In this document: piece after piece, positions 34,137-43,046 of the stretch
Layout: every line of letters starts with the position of its first letter
How positions within the stretch are numbered: the first letter of the stretch is position 1
NCBI RefSeq assembly: GCF_010727945.1
Contig: NZ_AP022569.1
Coordinates: forward strand, 1,736,001 to 1,800,000
Length of the DNA stretch: 64,000 nucleotides
From: Mycobacterium cookii
Lineage (GTDB): Bacteria > Actinomycetota > Actinomycetes > Mycobacteriales > Mycobacteriaceae
Direction: 5' to 3'
Notes under the pieces: generated by a model
Database searches by the model: none
The model's input: only the letters and a program-made list of their open reading frames with translations
What the model was told of the DNA's origin: nothing
Program-made: the position numbers and the translations under genes

Positions 34137-34625
34137 ATGACACTCCTGCAGGGCGTACTGGCCGACCGGGACGCCTGGACGGCGGTCGGCCAATGCTCGA
34201 TCGAGAAGACCATGGCGGTGCTCGGCACCAAATCCGCGATGCTGATCATGCGCGAGGCCTATTACGGGACGACGCGCTTCGACGACTTCGCCACGCGCGT
34301 GGGCATCACCAAGGCCGCGGCGTCGGCGCGACTCTCCGAGCTGGTCGAGCTCGGGATGCTGACCCGGCAACCGTATCGGGAGGCAGGCCAGCGGACGCGC
34401 GACGAGTACGTGCTCACCGAGGCCGGTATCGACTTCATGCCGGTGGTGTGGGCGATGTTCCAGTGGGGCCAGCAGCACCTGCCGGGCACCAACCGATTGC
34501 GACTGACCCACCTGAATTGCGGCGCCGACGCCATGGTCGAAATGCGTTGCGCCGAAGGCCATCTGGTGCCTCCTGATGAGCTCGGCGTGGAACTTGCCAA
34601 GCGGCGTCGGCACCGCGACGGCTGA
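34137..34625 (+). CDS. HxlR-family winged-helix regulator
   Basis: A 162-residue DNA-binding protein. The HxlR winged helix spans about residues 18-105: CSIEKTMAVLGTKSAMLIMRE, YYGTTRFDDFATRVGITKAA and LTEAGIDFMPVVWAMFQWGQ. The C-terminal part has CGADAMVEMRCAEGH, with two cysteines and a histidine that could bind a metal or sense redox. It is divergent from the thiolase and upstream of the P450/thiolase-like operon, so local control is plausible. GCGAGG precedes the ATG. Confidence 0.88.
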   Translation: MTLLQGVLADRDAWTAVGQCSIEKTMAVLGTKSAMLIMREAYYGTTRFDDFATRVGITKAAASARLSELVELGMLTRQPYREAGQRTRDEYVLTEAGIDFMPVVWAMFQWGQQHLPGTNRLRLTHLNCGADAMVEMRCAEGHLVPPDELGVELAKRRRHRDG

Positions 34626-34671
34626 GCGTGACGCACCGGCGCTCCTCGCCGGTCACCGCGCTGTTGTACGA

Positions 34672-34690
34672 TACTGTAATCTTTACAGTA
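34672..34690. promoter_or_regulatory. Perfect-dyad operator TACTGTAA-TCT-TTACAGTA
   Basis: An exact inverted repeat with 8-bp arms and a 3-bp spacer, 50 bp upstream of the P450 start at 34740. It is the most symmetrical copy of the motif recurring through the window and defines its full consensus TACWGTAANNNTTACWGTA. Such a dyad is expected for a TetR-family dimer. Confidence 0.8.
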
Positions 34691-34739
34691 CGAACATGCG
34701 GCTAGATGCCGGTCCGCGCGACGAAGCTGGAGTGCAGCT

Positions 34740-35957
34740 GTGGAAAGTCAACTTCGGGACGTCGCCGCCAGCGACGACAAACCTGCCGACTTCATCCGAG
34801 ACCCCTATCCCTACTTCGCCCTGAAACGCAAGAACGCAGATGTGTTCCACGGGTCCGTCATCGACTACTCGAAAACTCCGGAATCGCTGAGGCCCAGAAA
34901 CTCCTTCGCCGCAGTGTCATTCGACGCGGTGAACACGGCTTTCCGCGACGGTGAGGTATTCAGCTCGACCTACTACGACAACACGATCGGGCTGTTCATC
35001 GGCCCGTCCATCTTGGCGATGGAGGGCAAAAAGCACCGCGAACACCGCAACCTGGTCTCAGCGGCTTTCAAGTCCAAGGCGCTGGCGCGCTGGGAACCGG
35101 AGATCGTGCGGCCGATCTGTCATGCCTTGATCGACGAATTCATCGACGCCAGACGCGCGGATCTCGTCCGGGATTTCACCTTCGAGTTCCCGACCCGCGT
35201 CATCGCCAGGCTGCTGGGTCTGCCGTCCGAGGACCTACCGGAATTCCGCCGGCGAGCGGTTCAGTTGATCAACTACACGGTGAAATACGAGCGCGCCTTC
35301 GAAGCCTCCGCCGCGTTGAAGGACTACTTCTTGCAGCAGATCGAACAGCGCAGAGCCGAACACACCGATGACATCATCGGCGACCTGGTCACCGCGGAGA
35401 TCGACGGCGAAAAGCTCAGCGACGAAGCGATCTACTCATTCTTGCGGCTGCTGCTGCCCGCCGGCCTGGAAACCACGTATCGCTCTTCGGGCAACTTGTT
35501 CTTCCTGTTGCTTACCCATCCCGATCAATTCGACAGGGTGCAGGCCGACCACGCGTTGATCGCGCCGGCGATGGAGGAAGGCTTGCGGTTCGAGACGCCG
35601 CTGACGACGGTACAGCGGTTCACCACCGAAGACACCGAGTTGGCAGGGGTCGAGATTCCCGCCCGCTCGGCGGTCGACCTGTGCATCGGCTCGGCCAACC
35701 GAGACGAAAACCGTTGGGAACGCTCGGAGGAATTCGACATCTTTCGCGAGCAGAAACCCCATATCTCCTTCGCCGCAGGTGAACACACCTGCTTGGGACT
35801 TCACTTGGCACGCATGGAAGCTCGCGTCGCCATCGAATGTCTGCTGAAGCGAGTGAGCAATCTCAAGCTCGTCACTGACGACGACCCCCACATTCACGGG
35901 CAGCCGTTCCGCTCTCCGACCGCACTGCCGGTGACATTCGACCGAGAGGAGCGCTGA
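34740..35957 (+). CDS. Cytochrome P450
   Basis: A 405-residue P450, clear paralogue of the one at 9059-10294. They share TYYDNTIGL/AYDKTIGL, the I-helix AGLETTYRSSGNL, and the haem loop SFAAGEHTCLGLHLARME with the ligand cysteine near residue 351. The start is GTG 34740. It is followed by a thiolase-like gene 1 bp after its stop, and preceded by the perfect operator dyad. The two P450s probably act on related substrates, perhaps at different ring or side-chain positions. Confidence 0.94.
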   Translation: MESQLRDVAASDDKPADFIRDPYPYFALKRKNADVFHGSVIDYSKTPESLRPRNSFAAVSFDAVNTAFRDGEVFSSTYYDNTIGLFIGPSILAMEGKKHREHRNLVSAAFKSKALARWEPEIVRPICHALIDEFIDARRADLVRDFTFEFPTRVIARLLGLPSEDLPEFRRRAVQLINYTVKYERAFEASAALKDYFLQQIEQRRAEHTDDIIGDLVTAEIDGEKLSDEAIYSFLRLLLPAGLETTYRSSGNLFFLLLTHPDQFDRVQADHALIAPAMEEGLRFETPLTTVQRFTTEDTELAGVEIPARSAVDLCIGSANRDENRWERSEEFDIFREQKPHISFAAGEHTCLGLHLARMEARVAIECLLKRVSNLKLVTDDDPHIHGQPFRSPTALPVTFDREER

Positions 35958-35958
35958 C

Positions 35959-37107
35959 GTGGTCAACGAAGTCGCGATCATCGGTGCGGGGCTGCACCCG
36001 TTCGGCCGCTTCGACGGCAAGTCCGCGATGCAGATGGCCGCCGACGCCATACAGCTGGCACTCGCCGACGCCGGAGTCGAATGGAAGGACATCCAATTTG
36101 CGGTCGGCGGGAGTTGGACGGTGGCCAACCCGGACGCGATCGTGGGCATGGTGGGTCTCACCGGCATCCCGTTCACCGATGTGTTCAACGCCTGTGCCAC
36201 GGCGGCCAGCGCCACGAAACTGTGTGCCGACAGTATCCGGTTGGGCGACTACGACATCGGTATTGCGGTCGGAATGGACAAGCACCCGCGCGGCGCCTTC
36301 ACCGAAGATCCTGCGCTCGTGGGGATGCCGAGCTGGTATGCGCAGAACGGGCAGTACCTGACGACTCAGTTCTTCGGAATGAAGGCCAACCGCTACCTCC
36401 ACGACCACGGCATCACGACCGAGACGCTCGCCAAGGTGGCCGCCAAGAATTTCCGCAACGGCGTGCTGAATCCCAACGCTTTTCGCCGCAAGCCGATCTC
36501 CGAAGAGGCCATTCTCGCCTCACCGGTGCTGAATTACCCGCTGACGCAGTACATGTTCTGCGCTCCGGATGAAGGCGCCGCCGCTGTGGTGATGTGCCGC
36601 GCCGACATTGCGCACCGGTTCAGCTCCAAGCCCGTCTACGTGCGGGCAGTCGAAATTCGCACCCGCCGCTACGGCGCCTACGAGGTGAACACCACCTACG
36701 CGCCCGTCGACGAAGATGTCTCGCCGACCGTCTACGCCGCGAAAGCCGCGTTCGAAAAGGCCGGTGTCGCACCGCAGGACGTCGATGTCATTCAGCTGCA
36801 GGACACCGACGCCGGCGCCGAGGTGATCCACATGGCCGAGGCCGGGTTCTGCGCCCACGGTGACCAGGAGAAGCTGCTGGCCGACGGCGCCACCGAGATC
36901 AGTGGCGCAATGCCGGTCAACACCGACGGCGGCCTGATCGCCAACGGCGAACCGATCGGGGCGTCAGGCCTGCGCCAGATGCACGAACTGGTGCTCCAGC
37001 TGCGCGGCGAGGCCGGTGAACGTCAGGTACCGGGCGATCCGCAGGTCGGGTTCGCACAGGTTTACGGTGCGCCTGGAACGGCGGCGGCAACGATCCTGAC
37101 AACCTGA
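35959..37107 (+). CDS. Thiolase-fold lipid-transfer-type protein (Ltp-like)
   Basis: A 382-residue thiolase-superfamily protein of the SCP-x/Ltp group. The nucleophile cysteine is at Cys79 in NACATAAS. The base motif GHPxGA appears as NGEPIGASG, with Glu for His, and the terminal CxG cysteine position reads VYG. These changes resemble the mycobacterial Ltp-type aldolases and cleaving enzymes used in steroid side-chain loss rather than true thiolases. Those usually need a DUF35 partner, which is not in the window. GTG start with AGGAG 8 bp upstream, coupled to the P450. Confidence 0.88.
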   Translation: MVNEVAIIGAGLHPFGRFDGKSAMQMAADAIQLALADAGVEWKDIQFAVGGSWTVANPDAIVGMVGLTGIPFTDVFNACATAASATKLCADSIRLGDYDIGIAVGMDKHPRGAFTEDPALVGMPSWYAQNGQYLTTQFFGMKANRYLHDHGITTETLAKVAAKNFRNGVLNPNAFRRKPISEEAILASPVLNYPLTQYMFCAPDEGAAAVVMCRADIAHRFSSKPVYVRAVEIRTRRYGAYEVNTTYAPVDEDVSPTVYAAKAAFEKAGVAPQDVDVIQLQDTDAGAEVIHMAEAGFCAHGDQEKLLADGATEISGAMPVNTDGGLIANGEPIGASGLRQMHELVLQLRGEAGERQVPGDPQVGFAQVYGAPGTAAATILTT

Positions 37108-37113
37108 CCGGGG

Positions 37114-38304
37114 CTACGAAACCTTTTTCGGTGCGGAGTAGTTGGGCTTACCCAGGCCGAGCATGTATTGCGCGATCATGTTGCGGAACACCTCGAGGGT
37201 GCCGCCGTAGATTCCGACCAGCGGCGCGAAACGGTAGACGTATTCCGACGCCCCGTCGTCGGCCGCACCGTCTGTGCCGAGCGGCAGCGTGGACGCCGTG
37301 CCCATGATGTCCATCAGCTCCGGTGAGACGTCGCGCATGGTCTGCGCGATCGCCACGCGACCGAAGATGCTCGGCGCGCTGAGCGCCGCCTCGATCCGGG
37401 CGGCGCTGCGGCCCAGTCGGTAGGCGACTGATTCATCGTCAACGAGCCTGCGCCCGTTCTGGTCTCGCTGCGCGACCTTGGCGGCGGTCTTGTCGAGCGC
37501 CGACGCCATGAACCCGGCCTGGTGCATCATGATCGAGACGTCTTGTAAACCGTCGGGAGCGGCCGCGACGGCGCCGTGTTCGGTGTTCAGCGGCTCGCGC
37601 AGCACCGTCCAGCCGCCGTTGACCTCGCCGAGCCGGTACTTGTCGTCGACGCGCACCTCGCTGTAATAGACGATGTTGGTGCGGTCGCCGTCAACGGTGC
37701 GGATGCCCTGGATGTCGATGCCCGGCGAATTCAGCGGAACCAGAAACATGGTCAGGCTCTTGTGCTTTGGCGCTTCGGGATCGGTGTTGGTGATCAGGAA
37801 GACGTACTGGCATTTGTGCGCGCCGGTGGTGAACATCTTGGATCCATTAATGATCCAGCCGTCGCCGTCGCGCACCGCACGGGTCTTGCAGGTGGCGATG
37901 TCCGATCCGCCTTCGGGTTCGGTGTAGCCCAGGCACAGCCGCACCTCACCGCTGAACACTTTCGGCATGACCTCGTCCCGCAGTTCCGGCGAGCCGAACT
38001 TCGCCACCGAACGCGCCACCATCGCGGTGGTCCCCCAGGTCACCCAGGGCACATGCGCGCGGCGCTTCTCCAGTTCCCAGATGCGACGGCGAACTCGGGG
38101 AAACCCGCCTTCGGCCGCGCCCTTCCATTCTTTTTCAAGGTAACCCGCAGCTCCCAGCGCCAAGTGCACGCCTTCGTCGAAGTTGTCACCGGTCTCCCGG
38201 TCGCGACGTCGGACGTCGTCCGTAACATGGGTCTGCAGCACATGACGCGCCTCGCCGAGAAATGCCTGATCGTCGTCCGACAACTCGACGCGGGAGAAGT
38301 CCAC
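37114..38304 (-). CDS. Acyl-CoA dehydrogenase (FadE family)
   Basis: A 396-residue acyl-CoA dehydrogenase with the flavin-binding block CLGYTEPEGGSDIATCKTRA near residue 124 and a C-terminal GIYGGTLEVFRNMIAQYMLG. It is the last gene of the six-gene operon beginning at 43929 and pairs with the dehydrogenase immediately upstream (15-bp gap), which lacks the usual catalytic features. A heteromeric FadE complex is inferred. The stop is 6 bp from the convergent Ltp-like gene end. Confidence 0.9.
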   Translation of the reverse strand: MDFSRVELSDDDQAFLGEARHVLQTHVTDDVRRRDRETGDNFDEGVHLALGAAGYLEKEWKGAAEGGFPRVRRRIWELEKRRAHVPWVTWGTTAMVARSVAKFGSPELRDEVMPKVFSGEVRLCLGYTEPEGGSDIATCKTRAVRDGDGWIINGSKMFTTGAHKCQYVFLITNTDPEAPKHKSLTMFLVPLNSPGIDIQGIRTVDGDRTNIVYYSEVRVDDKYRLGEVNGGWTVLREPLNTEHGAVAAAPDGLQDVSIMMHQAGFMASALDKTAAKVAQRDQNGRRLVDDESVAYRLGRSAARIEAALSAPSIFGRVAIAQTMRDVSPELMDIMGTASTLPLGTDGAADDGASEYVYRFAPLVGIYGGTLEVFRNMIAQYMLGLGKPNYSAPKKVS

Positions 38305-38319
38305 CTATCTGCCCTTTCC

Positions 38320-39357
38320 TCAACGACTTTCGCGGGTCGCGACGAGCTCGGCGATGTATCGGGCGCTGACGCCCGGGTCGCCGCCCGCCAGCGCCCATCC
38401 TCGGGCCCGCACCAGGTATGCGGTCGCCGCGGCTTCGGCAGAGACACCGAGACCGCCTTGCACGTGCACCGCCATCGTCGCGGCTTTCGAGGCCTCTTCG
38501 GCCATGAACACAAACGCCGACGGAGCCAACTCCGGACGCTCGTCGGGTTCGTTGTCCAGGAACCATGCGGCACGCCGCGCCAGATTGCGGCCTCCTTGCA
38601 CGGTGATGGCGATGTTGGCGAGCGGGTGCGAGATGCCCTGCAGCGTCGAGATCGGCACGCCCAATGTGTAGCGGGTTTTCGCGAACTCCGCCGCGATGGT
38701 CATGGTCTCTTCAACGAGGCCCGTCAATGCCGCCGCGGTGAGCACTCGCCACTCGTCCAGTGCCGTCTGGTATTGGGCCAAAGCATCGGCGCCGCTTGCC
38801 AACACGAGTCGAGTGTCGGCGGCGGCCGGATCGACCCAGGCCATCGGCAGTCGGCCGATGTTGTCGACCTTGGTCGGCCGGGTGTCGAATTTGAGCAGCA
38901 CCACGTCGTCACCGTCGCGAACGATGATCTGATCGGCGATCGATCCGGTGGGGATGAGCCGGGTCCCGGACACGTTGTCGTGTTGCGGGTCGAACGCCGC
39001 GAGCTGTTTGCCGGTCACGACGTCGGGCTCCGCCGATCCGAGACGGGCCAGCAACCGCGCGGCGCAGACGTGGTCGATCCACGGCACGGGTGCCAGCGAG
39101 CGACCGATCTCCTCGGCCACTAATGTCAGATCGACCAGCGTCGCCCCGTCTCCCCCAACCGTGTCCGGTAGCGCCATCGTCGACGCGCCCATCCCGCACA
39201 GCCGCTCCCACAGGCTCTTGTCGAAGCCGGATTCCTCTGCGGCACGGACGGTCTCGATCGAGCAATGCGTCTTGAAGAAGTCGCGGTAGGCGGCTTGCAG
39301 CGCCTGATGGTCCTCGGTCAGGCTGTAGTCGAGTCGGCGAAGTTCATAGCGGTCCAT
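38320..39357 (-). CDS. Acyl-CoA dehydrogenase-fold protein, pair partner
   Basis: A 345-residue, shortened acyl-CoA dehydrogenase-fold protein. The N-terminal helical domain (EDHQALQAAYRDFFKTH) and the C-terminal helical domain (VQGGLGVSAEAAATAYLVRA) are kept, but the flavin motif xxTEPxxGSD and a catalytic YEGT segment are absent. This is usual for the non-catalytic partner in mycobacterial heteromeric dehydrogenases. The ATG at 39357 lies 2 bp after the amidohydrolase stop, with GGAG upstream. Confidence 0.85.
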   Translation of the reverse strand: MDRYELRRLDYSLTEDHQALQAAYRDFFKTHCSIETVRAAEESGFDKSLWERLCGMGASTMALPDTVGGDGATLVDLTLVAEEIGRSLAPVPWIDHVCAARLLARLGSAEPDVVTGKQLAAFDPQHDNVSGTRLIPTGSIADQIIVRDGDDVVLLKFDTRPTKVDNIGRLPMAWVDPAAADTRLVLASGADALAQYQTALDEWRVLTAAALTGLVEETMTIAAEFAKTRYTLGVPISTLQGISHPLANIAITVQGGRNLARRAAWFLDNEPDERPELAPSAFVFMAEEASKAATMAVHVQGGLGVSAEAAATAYLVRARGWALAGGDPGVSARYIAELVATRESR

Positions 39358-39359
39358 GG

Positions 39360-40199
39360 TCAGTGCTCCTCCCGACCCTCGAAGAAGAATTGCTGCGCGT
39401 TGTTGTAGAGATAGTTGTCCAGGACCTCGGCCGGCAGATCCAGCGCCTGGGCTTCGGGCACGACGCGGCGCATTTTCAAAACCGGCCAGTCGGAGGCGTA
39501 GATGATCTTGTCGCGTCCACGCGTGCGCATGTAATGCAGCAGGCTGTCCGGCAGCCGCTTGGGCGACCAGGCCGAGGTCATCAGGCGAAGGTTGGCGTAT
39601 TTGATCAGCAACCGAATCGCGACGTCCCACCAGGGATCTGCGCCGTGGATCATGCACAGCTTCAGTTCAGGAAAGCGCACGCACACCCGGTCGAGATGGA
39701 TGGGGTTCTGCACTTCACCGGGGATGGGCGGTCCCGGGATGCCGGTGTTGATGCACAGCGGCAGACCGATCTCGGCGCATTTGGTGTAGAGCGGATAGTA
39801 AACTGCATCACTCGGCGGGTACTGTCCGTCGCCCCAGAAGCTCGGTCCCACAACGGCGTAGGCAACCGGAAGATCGTTGACGACAGCGCCGAGTTCGCGC
39901 AACGACGGCATCGGTCGCAAGAGGTTGACGCCACCCATGGCGAGCGCAAAGCGGTCCGGCTTGGCCTCGACGAATTTGCGGGCGGTGACCGACGGTTTCG
40001 CGAGATTATCCATCAGGATGGCCCTGCGCACACCCTGCTCGTCCATCTCTTCGAGCAGCTCGGACAAGTCGACCGGAGCGAACATCGAATCCGGGCCCTT
40101 GAAGTAGTCGTCGCGCACCTTGAGCATCCACGTGGGCTGCTTCTCGGTCTCGCCGAAGTGCACGTTGACGAGGCAATCGATCACGTGTTGGACGTTCAT
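39360..40199 (-). CDS. Amidohydrolase-fold protein with reduced metal site
   Basis: A 279-residue amidohydrolase-2 family protein. The first-strand motif reads IDCLVNVHF rather than DxH, the mid-chain strand reads LPLCINTG with no histidine, while the histidine in CMIHGADPWW and the late aspartate in YASDWPVLK are kept. It is shorter than its relatives in the window. Its ATG overlaps the FadD stop (ATGA). Together with the intact amidohydrolase at 41844 it repeats the intact-plus-degenerate pairing seen at 6401-8601. Confidence 0.83.
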   Translation of the reverse strand: MNVQHVIDCLVNVHFGETEKQPTWMLKVRDDYFKGPDSMFAPVDLSELLEEMDEQGVRRAILMDNLAKPSVTARKFVEAKPDRFALAMGGVNLLRPMPSLRELGAVVNDLPVAYAVVGPSFWGDGQYPPSDAVYYPLYTKCAEIGLPLCINTGIPGPPIPGEVQNPIHLDRVCVRFPELKLCMIHGADPWWDVAIRLLIKYANLRLMTSAWSPKRLPDSLLHYMRTRGRDKIIYASDWPVLKMRRVVPEAQALDLPAEVLDNYLYNNAQQFFFEGREEH

Positions 40200-41821
40200 G
40201 TCGACATCGGCGCCTTTTCTGTCGCGTGACGTTTCGCCCAGCGGTAGTCGGCCTTGCCGTTGCCCAGGCGATGAACCTGCTCCACGAAGACGTAAACCTT
40301 GGGCGCCTTGAACCGGGCCAGGTGCGACGTGCAATGCGTATGCAGCAGTTCGCGATCCACGACGGCTCCTTCGCGCAGTTGTACCAGCGCCACGATTTCC
40401 TCACCCCACCGTTCGCTGGGGCGGCCCACCGCCAGCGCGTCGGCGATCGCCGGATGCGCGCGCAAGATCTCTTCGACCTCTTCGACGAACACCTTTTCTC
40501 CGCCGGTGTTGACCACCAGCGAATCACGGCCGTAGAGCCGCAGCGTCCCGTCGTCCTCCAGGCTGGCGCGGTCGCCGGAGATCACCACGCGCTTGCCGTC
40601 GATCACCGGAAAAGTCTTGCGGGTGGCGTCGGGATCGTTGAGATACCCCAGTGGAATTCGTCCCTCCCTGGCGACCCAGCCGACCTCGTTCTCGCCGGGG
40701 ATGAGAAAACGACGGTAGTCCTCGGCAAGCACCAGGCCGCCCTCACGCAGAGTGAACGTGTCGGTTCGGCTGTCGCTGCGACTGTGCCCGAATCCCATGT
40801 TGCCGGTCTCCGACGACCCGAAACCATTGATCAGGGTGAGCTGTGGCAACAGCTCCAGAAGAGCCGCTTGATATTTCGGATTCGTCGCAGCCCCGCCGGT
40901 GCCGATCATCGCCAGCGACGACAGGTCATAGCTGCCCCGTTGCAACTCGGCGACCAGCGGTGCGGCGTAGGCGTCGCCGACCATCGTCATCATCGCCACG
41001 CCCTCACGCTCTGCCGTCTCCCACACCGACCGTGGATCGAGTCGCTTGCTGGTGTCGTACAACACCACGGTGAGGCCGGCCATGATCGCAGAGAACGCCG
41101 TCCACATGCCGGCGGCGTGCATCAGCGGTGACACGGCGAACCACGGCGATCCGGCTACACGGCTTACCTTGTCGCGGATCTCCTGGGCCGAATCGTGGTC
41201 GGCACCGACCATCGACGAGACGTACATGTCGGATTGGCGCCAGAGCACACCCTTGGGCCGACCGGTGGTGCCCCCGGTGCAGATCATCAGCAGATCATCC
41301 GGTGACGCGGTCACGTTCTGATCGGTACCCCCCTGTGACAGAGCGTCATCCAGGGACACCGCACCCGGCAGTTCCGGTGCCGTGCTGCCGTCGTCAACCG
41401 ACAGCAGCAGATCGGCGCTGTCCGGCGGGAGCACGTCGGCGAACTTCGCGCCGAGCGACTTGTGGTAGATGACGGCACGCGGCCGCACATAGTCGAGCAA
41501 TTCCCGGACTTCGCGCGGCGCATAGTTGTAGTTGACGTTCACCGGAACGGTGCGGGCCTTGAGGCAACCGATGACCATGTCGGCGTAGAGGTCGTTGTGC
41601 ATGAGCAAGGCGACGCGGTCCTGACCGCATTCCCAGTTCTCTAAGTTCGCCCGTTCCTCGTGAGCCCCGAAGCCGTTGGCCGCGAGATAGTTTGCGAGCC
41701 GACGGGTGCGGTCCGAGGTTTCGCGGAACGTACGGCGACGGTCACCGCAGACGGTGACCGCGCGGTCGGGAATGACCTCGGCGATCACATCCAAGACCGC
41801 ACCTATGGTCCACTCGCTCAT
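40196..41821 (-). CDS. Acyl-CoA synthetase (FadD family)
   Basis: A 541-residue adenylate-forming CoA ligase. It shows the P-loop CTGGTTGRPKGVLWRQ, the adenine motif INGFGSSETGNMGFG, ISGDRASLEDDG, GRDSLVVNTGGEKVFVEEVE and the C-terminal lysine in GNGKADYRW. It is close in pattern to the FadD at 25734 (both have PKGVLWRQ). It lies third in the six-gene operon between two amidohydrolases and should activate the acid that the following dehydrogenase pair oxidises. Confidence 0.93.
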   Translation of the reverse strand: MSEWTIGAVLDVIAEVIPDRAVTVCGDRRRTFRETSDRTRRLANYLAANGFGAHEERANLENWECGQDRVALLMHNDLYADMVIGCLKARTVPVNVNYNYAPREVRELLDYVRPRAVIYHKSLGAKFADVLPPDSADLLLSVDDGSTAPELPGAVSLDDALSQGGTDQNVTASPDDLLMICTGGTTGRPKGVLWRQSDMYVSSMVGADHDSAQEIRDKVSRVAGSPWFAVSPLMHAAGMWTAFSAIMAGLTVVLYDTSKRLDPRSVWETAEREGVAMMTMVGDAYAAPLVAELQRGSYDLSSLAMIGTGGAATNPKYQAALLELLPQLTLINGFGSSETGNMGFGHSRSDSRTDTFTLREGGLVLAEDYRRFLIPGENEVGWVAREGRIPLGYLNDPDATRKTFPVIDGKRVVISGDRASLEDDGTLRLYGRDSLVVNTGGEKVFVEEVEEILRAHPAIADALAVGRPSERWGEEIVALVQLREGAVVDRELLHTHCTSHLARFKAPKVYVFVEQVHRLGNGKADYRWAKRHATEKAPMST

Positions 41822-41843
41822 GGGTCCGCGCGGCCTTCAGCGC

Positions 41844-43046
41844 TCACGCGGCCGAGCCGACTTTGACGCCCAAGAGGTCTAACGCATTGTCGCGCATGAC
41901 CTTCCGGATGTCGGCAGCACTGAAGCCGACCAGTTCCTCGGTGAACGACACCGGGTTCTCCAACCCTTCGCCATGCGGCCAGTCCGATCCGAACAGGATC
42001 TTGTCGACACCGATGACCGACGCCAGCTCAGGCAGGTCGTCCTCGTAGTACGGCGCGATCCAGACATTGGTGCGCAGTTGGTCCACCGGATCCACCGGGA
42101 AGAGGTTCGGATGGTTGTTGGCCGCTTTCTTCAGCCGTTTGACCAAGCGATGAACGAAGTAGGAGCCGTTCTCGATGCTGACCGCTTTGAGTTGCGGGTG
42201 ACGGGTGAACACGCCGTGCGCGATCATCGACGCCATCGTGTCGTGGATCGCGCGGTCGTCGACGAGTATCTGATCCAGCGGATTCGAGCCGCCGAAGGCC
42301 TCGAATGTGGACTTTCCGCCCCACATTCCGGCGATCTGCAGGTAACCGCTGTCGCTCAGGTGGAAGCCCACCGGAACCCCCGCCTCGGCCAACGCGGCCC
42401 ACACCGGATCGTGCAGGGGGTCGCCCAACGACCGGGGCTTGAGCACACCCGGCACCGGCGCCGGGCGCACCAATACCAGCTTGGCGCCGCGGGCCAACAC
42501 GAACTCCAGTTCGTCGAGAGCTTTGGCCGGGTCGGCCAGCGACACGATCGGCGCGGCGATGATCCGGTGGTCGGGCCGGTCGAAACCCCAATCCTCGTCG
42601 AGCCACAAGTTGAACGCGTGGATCGACGCCATGGTCGCCTCGACGTCGTGCTTGAGGGCTTCCTCGACGCCGCACGCGAATGTCGGCAACATGAATACCG
42701 TTTCGATGCCCTGGGTGTCCATCACGGTGATACGGGCATCGCGGTTCTGGTACTCGGGGTGCTGCTCGAGCCGCTCGACCTTCATCAGCGACGCGGGATC
42801 GACACCGTCTGGGATCTCGCCGCGGAACAACAGATCGAGGCAGCCCGGCACGATGATCGGATCGAATGTCGGGTTGGGTACGAACCGGTTCACCCGGTCT
42901 CCGATCACCGCCTGGGTGTGCCTGCCGTCGCTGAAGATCTGCACACCGCGCCTGCGGAACTTCTTGTCCAGATGCCGGGTGAACGCGTCCAGCGGCTCGT
43001 AGTAGTGATTGTCGACATCGATCGCCTTATAGCCCAGGTTCCCCAT
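41844..43046 (-). CDS. Amidohydrolase (ACMSD-like), metal site intact
   Basis: A 400-residue amidohydrolase-2 family protein with the metal ligands in place: D12-x-H14 (DVDNHYYEP), a histidine in VGFHLSDSGY and the late aspartate in LFGSDWPHGEG. The start MGNLGYKAID has AAGGATC 6 bp upstream and overlaps the end of the hydratase gene by 20 bp. Family relatives hydrolyse or decarboxylate cyclic metabolites. It is the second gene of the six-gene operon. Confidence 0.88.
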   Translation of the reverse strand: MGNLGYKAIDVDNHYYEPLDAFTRHLDKKFRRRGVQIFSDGRHTQAVIGDRVNRFVPNPTFDPIIVPGCLDLLFRGEIPDGVDPASLMKVERLEQHPEYQNRDARITVMDTQGIETVFMLPTFACGVEEALKHDVEATMASIHAFNLWLDEDWGFDRPDHRIIAAPIVSLADPAKALDELEFVLARGAKLVLVRPAPVPGVLKPRSLGDPLHDPVWAALAEAGVPVGFHLSDSGYLQIAGMWGGKSTFEAFGGSNPLDQILVDDRAIHDTMASMIAHGVFTRHPQLKAVSIENGSYFVHRLVKRLKKAANNHPNLFPVDPVDQLRTNVWIAPYYEDDLPELASVIGVDKILFGSDWPHGEGLENPVSFTEELVGFSAADIRKVMRDNALDLLGVKVGSAA

